Positions 28,380-40,019 of a stretch of 43,006 bases of DNA are shown here, piece after piece (position 1 is the first letter of the stretch; each line of letters opens with the position of its first letter). Source of the stretch: Exiguobacterium flavidum (GTDB lineage: Bacteria; Bacillota; Bacilli; Exiguobacteriales; Exiguobacteriaceae). A program made the position numbers and the translations under genes. The stretch is from assembly GCF_003344535.1 (NCBI RefSeq), contig NZ_QPKS01000016.1, positions 1-43,006 on the forward strand, read 5' to 3'. The notes beneath the pieces are model-generated. The model made no database searches, was not told the origin of the DNA, and worked only from the letters and a program-made list of their open reading frames with translations.

Positions 28380-28628
28380 TCACGCATTCGCGAATTCGAT
28401 TTGTACGGAATCTGTCAGGACGTCGGCGTAGCTGTAAGAGACTCGCTCGACATTGTGGCGCTCTGCGTCTAGCTTGACAACAAAAACCGACGGATACGTC
28501 TCAACGAGCGTACCGATGCGGGTAACGACCTTCTTGCGACCGCCGCTTGCTTTTAGCGTCAGTCTTTCACCTACATGCGTTTCAAACACATGTCTGATTT
28601 CGTTCAACGTCTTTGGCATACGCTTCAC
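28380..28628 (-). CDS. veg: Veg protein
   Basis: A short, highly conserved Bacillota protein of 82 aa (MPKTLNEIRHVFETHVGERL; KVVTRIGTLVETYPSVFVVKL; RVSYSYADVLTD), with an SH3-like barrel predicted for the family. In B. subtilis it is strongly expressed and stimulates biofilm gene expression; its biochemical role is unclear. The ORF can begin at two ATGs: MKRMPKTL (28628) or MPKTL (28619). GAGGTGAAGC before 28628 supports the first. An extended -10 promoter stands 14 nt upstream. Confidence 0.95.
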   Translation of the reverse strand: MKRMPKTLNEIRHVFETHVGERLTLKASGGRKKVVTRIGTLVETYPSVFVVKLDAERHNVERVSYSYADVLTDSVQIEFANA

Positions 28629-28641
28629 CTCACTAATATTT

Positions 28642-28650
28642 ATTATAGCA
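28642..28650 (-). promoter_or_regulatory. veg promoter (extended -10)
   Basis: TGCTATAAT on the minus strand: perfect TATAAT with the TGN extension, in very AT-rich sequence. The -35 (TTTCTA region) is poor. In B. subtilis veg has one of the strongest vegetative promoters. Confidence 0.6.
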
Positions 28651-28703
28651 TATTAATTAAATATTAGAAAGGAGAAATATTATATATGTTATGTTCCAGT
28701 CCG

Positions 28704-30138
<1,435 letters not shown>

Positions 30139-30175
30139 CAGATCTCCACCTTGTTTCATTAACTGCACTTTCGTT

Positions 30176-30203
30176 ATTGTACCTCTTTCCCGAAAAAAAA
30201 CAA
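30176..30203 (-). promoter_or_regulatory. candidate rnmV-rsmA promoter overlapping the yabE terminator
   Basis: TACAAT (30176-30181) and TTGTTT (30198-30203), 16 nt apart on the minus strand. The -35 is made of the last stem bases and U-tract of the yabE terminator. Confidence 0.5.
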
Positions 30204-30230
30204 GGAAGCGTCAGTCGACAGCTTCCTTGT
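30193..30230 (-). terminator. yabE terminator
   Basis: A perfect 10-bp stem (ACAAGGAAGC with GCTTCCTTGT) followed by TTTTTTTT on the minus strand. The 5' arm is made of the last yabE codons, and the stop codon lies in the loop. Confidence 0.85.
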
Positions 30231-31533
30231 CCTTTGCTGAAGGAATGACCCAGACCTTGATCGGCTTGCGGCCGAACTGAAGCGCCCTAGCCTCTCCGTC
30301 GACCAGAATGTCGATCTTATTCCCTTTGATGGCACCGCCCGTGTCGAGTGCCACGGCCAAACCGAAGCCTTCTACATAGACACGGCTGCCGAGCGGAATG
30401 ACCTTCGGATCGACAGCGATGATCGTCATCCCTTGATAGGTGATCGTATCCGTCACGTCGTACCCGGTCGCCGTCAAGGCACGCCCGTCGTACAAGCGGC
30501 TTCCGTTCGACTCCGGATTATTCGTATAGGCTGTCGCCTCGACCGTCAGAGTCTTTGCGTTCTTGAAGTCGAGCGCATCACTCGCCTCCGGTTTCGAGAC
30601 GAGCGGAACCTCGGCTGCCTCCTCGACGAACGAATCCGCCACCTCGGCAGTTTCGCTCTTCGGTTCTACAGCCTCAGTCTCAGTCTTGGTCTCTGCCTGT
30701 TCGGGAGGTTTCGTTCCGACTTTGATGACCTGCTTCGCCGGTTTGCGCGTCACCTCGTCCGAGAGGAGAGCCCGTTCCTTGCTTTGGCCGTTTTCGAGCG
30801 TCAAACGAAACGTACGCGCCCGAATCCCCGGACGCCCCGGTTTCTCGACGACCTGCCGCCCCTTCTCAAGCGTCGGATCCTCGACCGTCTCGGTCTCGAA
30901 GGGGAGGAGCTCCTCTTCTACGAGAGAGGCCGTCCGCGTCGTATTGATTGCGATCGTCGCCCCCTCCTCGACCACATCGTCAAGGCGTGGCGCGACGTCG
31001 TCCGTCGCCTTCAAGCTGACGTCTTCACTCTTGAGCAAATCACGCACCGTCGTCTGATAGGTGAACACTTTTCTCGCCTTCCCGCCGATGATCAGCTCGA
31101 CCGCAAAGGCCGGGCGGTAACGGACCGTCATCCCGTTCGTGACGACGGCCTCCTTGCCAGGATAGACGTCGTCCGTCTCGTCGAGTCTCACTCCCTGCGT
31201 CTCAAGAAGTTCCGCGACCGTCCTCGCATGCGTCCTGATCGACCTGCTCTCGCCGTATCCCACGAGCAACGTCACTTCCTTCGCCCGCTCGATGACGATC
31301 AGACGGTCTTCAGGCAGGTCGGCACTTGCAGCCGGTTCGATCTCATCTTCCGGCCGAAGCGAAAGTCCCATCTGATCAAGAACACCATAGACGGAAGTTT
31401 CTTTCGTCTCGATGATCGTCTTCTGTCCATCGACGAGCACCGTCACCGGTTCGTTTGACGCGAACGAGTAGCTGAACCAGGCGGCGGCGAGCATCAACAC
31501 CCCTGTCGCTGTCATCCAGAGCGATCGCATCAT
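30211..31533 (-). CDS. yabE: Cell-wall protein with DUF348 repeats, G5 and 3D domains (Rpf-like, YabE)
   Basis: A 440-aa exported protein. An N-terminal hydrophobic segment (about residues 5-26) is followed by three DUF348 units (about 30-72, 88-132, 145-188; each with a D-G or G-K turn and LL...V pattern), a G5 domain (about 190-275, VVEKPGRPGIRARTF), a charged low-complexity linker rich in E, T and K (about 275-325), and a C-terminal 3D domain (about 335-430, ATAYTNNPESNG, TATGYDV, VIPLGSRVYVEG, LDTGGAIKGNKIDI). The domain resembles lytic transglycosylases MltA and resuscitation-promoting factors; B. subtilis YabE acts on peptidoglycan. The ATG overlaps the tatD stop without a clear ribosome-binding site, so translation is probably coupled. 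Confidence 0.92.
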   Translation of the reverse strand: MMRSLWMTATGVLMLAAAWFSYSFASNEPVTVLVDGQKTIIETKETSVYGVLDQMGLSLRPEDEIEPAASADLPEDRLIVIERAKEVTLLVGYGESRSIRTHARTVAELLETQGVRLDETDDVYPGKEAVVTNGMTVRYRPAFAVELIIGGKARKVFTYQTTVRDLLKSEDVSLKATDDVAPRLDDVVEEGATIAINTTRTASLVEEELLPFETETVEDPTLEKGRQVVEKPGRPGIRARTFRLTLENGQSKERALLSDEVTRKPAKQVIKVGTKPPEQAETKTETEAVEPKSETAEVADSFVEEAAEVPLVSKPEASDALDFKNAKTLTVEATAYTNNPESNGSRLYDGRALTATGYDVTDTITYQGMTIIAVDPKVIPLGSRVYVEGFGLAVALDTGGAIKGNKIDILVDGEARALQFGRKPIKVWVIPSAKDKEAVD

Positions 31534-32297
31534 GGCAGGCGGAAGAGGCGTTTCGCGTTCGCGGTCGTCGCCTGTTCGATGTCCGCATACATCATCCCCC
31601 GCAGTTGCGCGATTTCCTCAGCGACGAAGCGGACGTATGCCGGTTCGTTTCGCTTACCGCGATGCGGAGTCGGCGTCAAATATGGGCAGTCCGTCTCGAC
31701 GAGCAATCGATCAAGCGGGACCTCCTGTGCGACACGTTTTGGCACCTTCGCGTTCTTGAATGTGACCGGACCGCCGAGCGAGATATAGAAATTCAGGTCG
31801 AGACAGCGCGGCAATAATTCTGCGCTCATGCTGTAGCTGTGCAGAACACCTCCGACTTCTTTCGCCTCCTCCTCCTCGAGAATTCGAAGCGTATCCTCCG
31901 TCGCGTCCCGATTATGGATGACGATCGGCATGCCCTTCTTCTTCGCGAGGCGGATCTGTTCACGAAAGACACGTTCCTGCACATCTTTTGGTGACTTATC
32001 CCAGTGATAATCGAGACCGATCTCACCGAGCGCTACGACTTTCGGGTGATCTAGCAGCCGTTCGACCTTCGCATAGGCCGCTTCGTCGAAGTCGATCGCA
32101 TCGACCGGATGCCAACCGACGACGGCGTACAGGTCATCATATGCCTCCACGAGCTCGATCGCCCGGTCGATCGTCGGATGATCGAAACCGACGACGAGCA
32201 TCGGCGAGACCCCGTTCGCGCGTGCGCGTTCGATCGTCTCAGCAACATCGTCACCGTATTGTTCAGAATTGAGATGCGTATGGGTATCAATCAACAT
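31530..32297 (-). CDS. tatD: TatD family metal-dependent DNase
   Basis: A 255-aa amidohydrolase-fold hydrolase. Metal ligands are seen in DTHTHLN (residues 4-10), GEIGLDYHWDKS near 91 (Glu ligand), IVIHNRDA near 128, HSYSMS and ETDCPYLTP near 203. TatD proteins are 3'-5' exonucleases or deoxyribonucleases in bacteria. The start at 32297 has AAAGGGG 8 nt upstream; the ATG six codons earlier overlaps that site. It follows metG after a strong terminator, as in B. subtilis. Confidence 0.95.
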   Translation of the reverse strand: MLIDTHTHLNSEQYGDDVAETIERARANGVSPMLVVGFDHPTIDRAIELVEAYDDLYAVVGWHPVDAIDFDEAAYAKVERLLDHPKVVALGEIGLDYHWDKSPKDVQERVFREQIRLAKKKGMPIVIHNRDATEDTLRILEEEEAKEVGGVLHSYSMSAELLPRCLDLNFYISLGGPVTFKNAKVPKRVAQEVPLDRLLVETDCPYLTPTPHRGKRNEPAYVRFVAEEIAQLRGMMYADIEQATTANAKRLFRLP

Positions 32298-32313
32298 TCT
32301 GTTTTCCCCTTTC

Positions 32314-32345
32314 AAAAAAAATGCCTGTGGAGAACTCCACAGGCA
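32314..32345 (-). terminator. metG terminator
   Basis: A perfect 11-bp stem (TGCCTGTGGAG with CTCCACAGGCA), followed by TTTTTTTT on the minus strand, 6 nt past the metG stop. Confidence 0.88.
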
Positions 32346-32351
32346 CCGGAA

Positions 32352-34359
<2,008 letters not shown>

Positions 34360-34529
34360 AAATCGACTTTTGTCGAATTGAAACATTTTTTTACATTTAT
34401 TGAACTTTACAGAAAAAAACATTCAATAGTTTACTTTGCTTAAAAAAGGGAAAAAGATTCAATAAAACGATTCGTTTTTGGAGAAAATCAGAAATAAATG
34501 ACATTTTGATTTCAAGCTTTTCAGATTGG
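34360..34529. other. AT-rich intergenic control region between metG and abrB
   Basis: The 341 bp between the divergent genes metG and abrB contain no supported gene. The middle is very AT-rich, with the heptamer TTCAATA at 34422-34428 and 34458-34464 and its complement TATTGAA at 34398-34404, and with poly-A/poly-T tracts. AbrB proteins bind such DNA in Bacillus, so autoregulation is plausible. TGTCGAA occurs at 34354 and 34371 and again at 34575, close to each promoter. Confidence 0.4.
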
Positions 34530-34558
34530 TTGACTACTTTTGGAAAGTTTAGTATTCT
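34530..34558 (+). promoter_or_regulatory. candidate abrB promoter
   Basis: TTGACT (34530-34535) and TATTCT (34553-34558) with a 17-nt spacer on the plus strand. The leader would be about 75 nt. A second candidate is TAATAC near 34596, without a well-placed -35. Confidence 0.5.
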
Positions 34559-34639
34559 ACTTTCTGTAGTATTGATGTCGAATTTTGACGATTTTCTAAT
34601 ACAAGACAGAGACACAGACATCAAAGGAGGAACCCCTTA

Positions 34640-34936
34640 ATGAAATCAACAGGAATTGTCCGTAAAGTAGACGAGCTCGGCCGCGTCGTCATTCCAATCG
34701 AATTGCGCCGTACGCTTCAGATCGCTGAGAAGGATGCACTCGAGATCTATGTCGACAATGACCAGATCATCCTCAAGAAGTATAAGCCGAACATGACTTG
34801 CCAAGTCACAGGCGAAGTTTCAGAAGATAACTTCAAACTCGCTGACGGTAAACTCATCCTTTCGCCGGAAGGCGCACAGCGCGTTCTCGTCGAGTTGAAA
34901 GATTTCCTCGATCGCCACTATGCAGGAAACGAATAA
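34640..34936 (+). CDS. abrB: Transition-state regulator AbrB
   Basis: DNA-binding repressor of post-exponential functions in Bacillus. The 98-aa protein has the N-terminal swapped-hairpin DNA-binding domain (MKSTGIVRKVDELGRVVIPI through ALEIYVDNDQIILKKY, residues 1-48), then a C-terminal multimerisation domain (LADGKLILSPEGAQRVLVEL). A Cys (MTCQVTG, residue 54) sits where B. subtilis AbrB has its conserved Cys. AAAGGAGG (34623-34630) stands 9 nt before the ATG. It is the only protein gene on the plus strand here. The host lacks the sporulation genes that AbrB would work alongside, so it probably controls stationary-phase genes. Confidence 0.96.
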   Translation: MKSTGIVRKVDELGRVVIPIELRRTLQIAEKDALEIYVDNDQIILKKYKPNMTCQVTGEVSEDNFKLADGKLILSPEGAQRVLVELKDFLDRHYAGNE

Positions 34937-34952
34937 GCTTTAGCAGCTATCG

Positions 34953-34982
34953 AAAAGGAAGCCGGGATCCCGGCTTCCTTTT
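34953..34982. terminator. bidirectional terminator between abrB and rsmI
   Basis: A perfect 30-bp palindrome: GGAAGCCGGGATCCCGGCTTCC flanked by AAAA and TTTT (then two more T on the plus strand). It can end transcription of abrB rightwards and rsmI leftwards. Confidence 0.88.
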
Positions 34983-34991
34983 TTCCGTTTC

Positions 34992-35843
34992 TCACTGTTC
35001 ATGGTAGAGACGATACAGCTCTTGCCGGTCGATTCCGCGTTCCTTCGCGACGCGCTTGATCGCGGCATTCGGCTTCTCGCCTGTCGCGACGCTCTGCTCG
35101 ATCTCCTCGAGCGGTTCAAGCAACACCTTCTCTTCCGGCATCTCCCCGGTTCCGCCTTCGACGATGACGACGAATTCTCCCCGCACGTCCTCAGCCGCCC
35201 AGGCGATCATTTCCGAGACCGTCCCACGGATGTATTCCTCATAACGCTTCGTCAATTCCCTCGCGAGCACGACAGGGCGATCCCCTAGCACCTCAAGCAG
35301 GCCTTGGAGCATCTCGCGCAGCCGGTGAGGGGCTTCGTAGAAGATGAGGCTTCCCTGCTCATAGCGGAGCGTCTCCAGCGCTTCCCGACGATCCTTCTTC
35401 TTCCGCGGCAAAAATCCGTAATAGAGAAAACGATCCGTTGAAAGTCCCGAGGCGATCAGCGCTGTCAACGCTGCATTCGCTCCCGGCAAAACGACGACCG
35501 GGATGTCCGCTTCGATCGCCAGGCGGATCAAGTCACTCCCCGGATCAGAGATGCCGGGCATGCCTGCATCCGAGACGAGTGCGACGGTCTTTCCCTCCTC
35601 AAGGTCCGCAAGCAACCGTGCTCCGCTGACTTGTTTGTTGTGCTCATGGTAACTGACGAGCTTGTTCTCGATCTCAAAATGCCGAAACAGTTTCATCGTC
35701 TGCCTCGTATCCTCAGCAGCGACGATGTCCGCTTCCTTCAAGATCCGAATAGCCCGGATCGTCATGTCCTCAAGGTTTCCGATGGGTGTCGGAACGATGT
35801 AGAGGCCATTTTCCTGTCCTTTAAAGCTGCTGGTTGCCCGCAT
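34992..35843 (-). CDS. rsmI: 16S rRNA 2'-O-methyltransferase RsmI
   Basis: Methylates the ribose of C1402 in 16S rRNA with SAM. The 283-aa tetrapyrrole-methylase-fold protein shows LYIVPTPIGNLEDMTIRAI near residue 14, AAEDTRQTMKLF near 38, ALVSDAGMPGISDPG near 89, and FYEAPHRL and REL(T)KRYEE in the C-terminal half. AAGGAGGGG precedes the ATG, which lies inside yazA (23-nt overlap). It follows yazA as in B. subtilis yabC. Confidence 0.95.
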   Translation of the reverse strand: MRATSSFKGQENGLYIVPTPIGNLEDMTIRAIRILKEADIVAAEDTRQTMKLFRHFEIENKLVSYHEHNKQVSGARLLADLEEGKTVALVSDAGMPGISDPGSDLIRLAIEADIPVVVLPGANAALTALIASGLSTDRFLYYGFLPRKKKDRREALETLRYEQGSLIFYEAPHRLREMLQGLLEVLGDRPVVLARELTKRYEEYIRGTVSEMIAWAAEDVRGEFVVIVEGGTGEMPEEKVLLEPLEEIEQSVATGEKPNAAIKRVAKERGIDRQELYRLYHEQ

Positions 35844-36096
35844 GTTGCCCCTCCTTGATCAACTTTTCCTTTTGCGTGCGCGTCAATTGTTTGATCGCGT
35901 ATTCCCGCTTCAATGCCTCGCTGCGGCTTGCGAATGTCTCCTTGTACATCAACGTCACGGGCAGGCGCGCCTTCGTATACTTCGCACCCTGTCCCGCGTT
36001 ATGGACCGCGAGCCGCTTATCGACATTGACGGCATAGCCGGTGTAATAACTACCATCGCCGCAGCGGACGATATAGACGAAATGGCCGTCAGGCAT
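35821..36096 (-). CDS. yazA: GIY-YIG domain protein (YazA)
   Basis: A 91-aa single-domain protein of the GIY-YIG nuclease fold (UPF0213): FVYIVRCGDGSYYTGYAVNV at residues 5-24 supplies the two Tyr and the Gly, followed by Arg in KRLAVHNAGQGAKYTKAR, RLPVTLMYKE and REYAIKQLTRTQKE. Members are linked to DNA repair and turnover, but this subfamily has no fixed role. The start at 36096 overlaps trmN by 8 nt; the open frame to 36141 lies in trmN. Confidence 0.92.
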   Translation of the reverse strand: MPDGHFVYIVRCGDGSYYTGYAVNVDKRLAVHNAGQGAKYTKARLPVTLMYKETFASRSEALKREYAIKQLTRTQKEKLIKEGQHAGNQQL

Positions 36097-36826
36097 CGAG
36101 TATGTCCTGCATCTGCTTCGTATAGGTGTCGTCCGCTTCATAGACGACGAACGGAGGAAGGATCTTCAGACCGGGCTTCGCATCCTTCGTCCCCTCGATC
36201 AATAGCGTATTCGCTTCCTTCCCCTCTTTCGGATAGACGAGTTGCATCCGCTTCGGCTCGATCCGGTGCTTGCGCATGAGTGTCACGATATCGAGCAGGC
36301 GCTCCGGACGATGTACGAATGCGGTCTTTCCGCCCTGTTTCAGCAGTTCAGATGCCGAACGGATGCAGTCTTCGAGTGTACAGAGGACCTCGTGCCGCGC
36401 AATCGTGTAATGCTCACTCATATTCCGCGATGACGCCTCATGGGCAAGGAAATATGGCGGATTGCATGTCACGACGTCATATCGAGAGTGCCCGAGCAGT
36501 TCAGCCGCCTGTTTGACATCACCCTCGATCACGGACAGCTGGTCTTCCCGCTCATTCAAGCGGATGCTGCGCGTCGCCATATCGACGAGCCGCGGCTGGA
36601 TCTCGATGCCCGTTATGCTTCCTGAAGTCCGATAAGACAAGAAGAGCGGGATCGCTCCGTTTCCGGCACATAGATCGACGAGTTTTCCTTGTCGAATCGG
36701 GACCCAGACGAAGTTCGACAACAGAACGGCATCGAGCGAGAATGAGAACACGCTCGGACTTTGGATGATGCGGCCCTCTCTGCCAAGCAAATGATCGAGC
36801 CGCTCGTCTTCGTTTAATTCAATCAT
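36089..36826 (-). CDS. trmN: tRNA1(Val) (adenine37-N6)-methyltransferase
   Basis: A 245-aa Rossmann-fold N6-adenine methyltransferase (B. subtilis YabB type). The SAM motif DLCAGNGAIPLFLS is at residues 51-64, IEIQPRLVDMA near 75, and the adenine-methylase motif NPPYF at 122-126. Family members methylate A37 next to the anticodon; the exact tRNA is inferred. GAAAGGAAG precedes the ATG. A terminator separates it from yabA, and no clear promoter is visible in the 17 nt between that and the start. Confidence 0.9.
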   Translation of the reverse strand: MIELNEDERLDHLLGREGRIIQSPSVFSFSLDAVLLSNFVWVPIRQGKLVDLCAGNGAIPLFLSYRTSGSITGIEIQPRLVDMATRSIRLNEREDQLSVIEGDVKQAAELLGHSRYDVVTCNPPYFLAHEASSRNMSEHYTIARHEVLCTLEDCIRSASELLKQGGKTAFVHRPERLLDIVTLMRKHRIEPKRMQLVYPKEGKEANTLLIEGTKDAKPGLKILPPFVVYEADDTYTKQMQDILDA

Positions 36827-36843
36827 GATTGTCTTCCTTTCCT

Positions 36844-36874
36844 AAAAAAAAGCCGACTTCTAGGAAGTCAGCCT
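36844..36874 (-). terminator. yabA terminator
   Basis: A 10-bp stem (GGCTGACTTC with GAAGTCGGCT, one wobble) with a 3-nt loop and TTTTTTTT on the minus strand, right past the yabA stop. Confidence 0.85.
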
Positions 36875-36875
36875 C

Positions 36876-37214
36876 TCAATGCTTCGTTAACATGGACAAG
36901 CAGAACAGACAGTCTCCATCTTTCCGGACCTGACCATAGTGCAGATTGCAGATGTGGAAACCTTCCTGATACAGACGACCCAAGTTGTCGTAGCCTGCTC
37001 CGACTCCGGCTTCTGCGACCTCTTCTGTCGTCGGTTGTTCTTCAAGGTCCATCTTTTCGCGCAGATGATGGTTCTCGAGATACAGATGTTGGTTTTCCTC
37101 CATCAAATAGGCCAGCTGGTCCTTCAACACGCTCAGATGCTCCGTGAGCAGATGGATCTGTTGCTCGATGGCATCGACACGCGTAATGATTTCTCTTTTA
37201 TCGACTCTCTCCAC
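36876..37214 (-). CDS. yabA: Replication initiation control protein YabA
   Basis: Negative regulator of DnaA that also binds the sliding clamp DnaN. The 112-aa protein has an N-terminal coiled coil for tetramerisation (about residues 8-58, with repeating L/I heptads) and a C-terminal zinc-binding domain: HIC at 87-89, H92, and C102-x2-C105. It begins with GTG at 37214, with GGGGTG 8 nt upstream. It lies between ricT and trmN as in Bacillus, separated from ricT by 15 nt. Confidence 0.94.
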   Translation of the reverse strand: MERVDKREIITRVDAIEQQIHLLTEHLSVLKDQLAYLMEENQHLYLENHHLREKMDLEEQPTTEEVAEAGVGAGYDNLGRLYQEGFHICNLHYGQVRKDGDCLFCLSMLTKH

Positions 37215-37229
37215 GTGTTATGCACCCCG

Positions 37230-38060
37230 TCATTCTTTTGGTCGTTTTTGTTTCACAGCACCGACGGAGAGCAGTTCCTCCATCGTATACGTCAAGACGC
37301 GCGAGCGGTCCTTCAATTCAATCTGGACGATTTGATCCAGGATATTGAGTCCGACGACACGGCCTTCGCCTTCAGGGATCGTCAGGCGTCTGCCATAATC
37401 AGGCAAGTCGCGGCGCATCTCTTCGTACGTATCGTTCTCATACTTCAAGCAACACATCAAACGACCGCAAACGCCCGAAATTTTCGTCGGGTTGAGCGAA
37501 AGGTTCTGGTCCTTCGCCATCTTGATCGAGACGGGTTCGAATTCTCCGAGGAATGAAGAACAACAGAGAATGCGGCCGCACGGTCCAATCCCCCCGAGAA
37601 GCTTAGCTTCGTCACGCACACCGATTTGACGCAACTCGATGCGGGTGCGGAACACAGCAGCCAAATCCTTGACGAGTTCCCGGAAGTCAACACGTCCTTC
37701 TGCTGTGAAATAGAAAATGACCTTATTGCGATCGAACGTATATTCTACATCGACGAGTTTCATATCGAGCCGATGTTCACGAATCTTGCTGACACATACC
37801 GCATGCGCATCAAGCGCTGCAACTTTATTTTCACGAACGATCATGGCATCTTTATCATCCGCTATCCGAAGAATCGGTTTTAGAGGTAAGACCACATCAT
37901 CCTCGTCCATTTGTTTACCCGCAACGACTACTTCTCCGTACTCGATGCCACGTACCGTTTCGACGATGACATGTTGTCCGCGAAGGAGCGACGCTTGTCC
38001 GGGTGCGAAGTAATATATCTTGCCCGCTTCTTTAAAGCGAACGCCAACAGCTTCTAGCAT
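37230..38060 (-). CDS. ricT: PSP1-domain protein RicT (YaaT)
   Basis: The 276-aa protein has the PSP1 domain (AVGVRFKEAGKIYYFAP near the start; VIVETVRGIEYGEVV; CSFLGEF region) and a Cys cluster, GIGPCGRILCCSSFLGEF and SGVCGRLMCCLKYE. In B. subtilis RicT binds RicA and RicF and an iron-sulfur cluster; the Ric complex steers RNase Y mRNA cleavage, and RicT also affects sporulation and competence. Its retention here without sporulation genes agrees with the RNA role. AAAGGA precedes the ATG, 6 nt past holB. Confidence 0.94.
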   Translation of the reverse strand: MLEAVGVRFKEAGKIYYFAPGQASLLRGQHVIVETVRGIEYGEVVVAGKQMDEDDVVLPLKPILRIADDKDAMIVRENKVAALDAHAVCVSKIREHRLDMKLVDVEYTFDRNKVIFYFTAEGRVDFRELVKDLAAVFRTRIELRQIGVRDEAKLLGGIGPCGRILCCSSFLGEFEPVSIKMAKDQNLSLNPTKISGVCGRLMCCLKYENDTYEEMRRDLPDYGRRLTIPEGEGRVVGLNILDQIVQIELKDRSRVLTYTMEELLSVGAVKQKRPKE

Positions 38061-38066
38061 GTCGCT

Positions 38067-39055
38067 CTATCCTTTCTGTAAGTCAAACATGAGACGCTCA
38101 ACCGTTAATTGAGGATTAACGTTCGCCTCGACCCGTTTTACCGCCTCGAGGACGGCTTGGAGTGAGCGCGTGATCGTCGCCTGACTCTTCGCGCCTGCTT
38201 GTTCAAGGAGTGGACGATGGCGCGAATAGGTGATCGTCTCCCATGACGGATCTAATTTCAGGTGCAGTACATCCTCGAAAAAAGCTGTCACGAGTTCAAG
38301 ACCAATCCTTGCGTCTTGCCGGCTTTTGAACTGTCCAATCCATTTTTCCTGGACGAAAAGAGGCAAGTCGGCCGGACGACTCATTAATTCCTCCATCAAT
38401 TGTAACACTTGGGCTCGGGCATTTACAAACCACTCTTCCGATAACGCTTGCTCCGCATCATCGATTTTCGGGTACACTCGTGCCGCTAAAGTCGCAAGTT
38501 CAGCATCCCGCCCCGTACGCTCTGACAAAGCGGCGGCGATGATCGTCCGGTCAGCCGGACGGAAGGTGAGCAACTGTCCCCTTGACCGAATCGTCGGCAA
38601 CAGGAGGTGAGGCTGATTCGTAAGCAAAATCGCTACTTTCCCTTCTCCCGGCTCTTCGAAAAACTTAAGCAGGCTGTTCGCCGCTTGTGGTGTCATCCTA
38701 TGTGCCTGACTCACCACATACACTTGACGATTCCCTTCGAGACCACGAAGCGAAAGATCGTGCATCAGCTGTTGAACCTGTTCTTTTTTGATGGTCGCCC
38801 CGTCCGGTTCGATTTCATAGTAGTCCACGAAGTTCCCGCTATCCATACGCCGGCAATTGCTGCAGACGAGGCACGGCTCCGTTTCCTGCTTCTCACAAAA
38901 GAGCGTCTTGGCAAACAAGCGAGCCGCCTCCAGAAGAAGCGGCTCATAGTCGCCGGTGAAGATGTAAGCATGATTGATTCGATGGTCGCGCAGTGAGTTT
39001 TGAAGGATCGTAGCGATGATCGACTGCGTTTTTGCCAATTCTTTGAATGTCTGCA

Positions 39056-39056
<1 letters not shown>
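38067..39056 (-). CDS. holB: DNA polymerase III delta' subunit
   Basis: Clamp-loader subunit of the replisome. The 329-aa protein begins MQTFKELAKTQSIIATILQN and shows HAYIFTGDYEPLL, a degenerate P-loop usual for delta', a zinc cluster (Cys54, Cys62, Cys65, Cys68, in CEKQETEPCLVCSNC) and AHRMTPQAANSLLKFFEEPG near residue 107, followed by LTNQPHLLLPTIRSRGQ. The start at 39056 overlaps the darA stop by one base (TGATG). The frame upstream to 39197 is darA sequence. yaaR, which separates darA and holB in Bacillus, is absent. Confidence 0.95.

Positions 39057-40019
<963 letters not shown>

Noticed and set aside
34397-34624. 75-aa open reading frame on the minus strand in the metG-abrB gap
   Set aside because: It lies across the abrB promoter and poly-A tracts, has no ribosome-binding site, and its sequence is AT-driven low-complexity.
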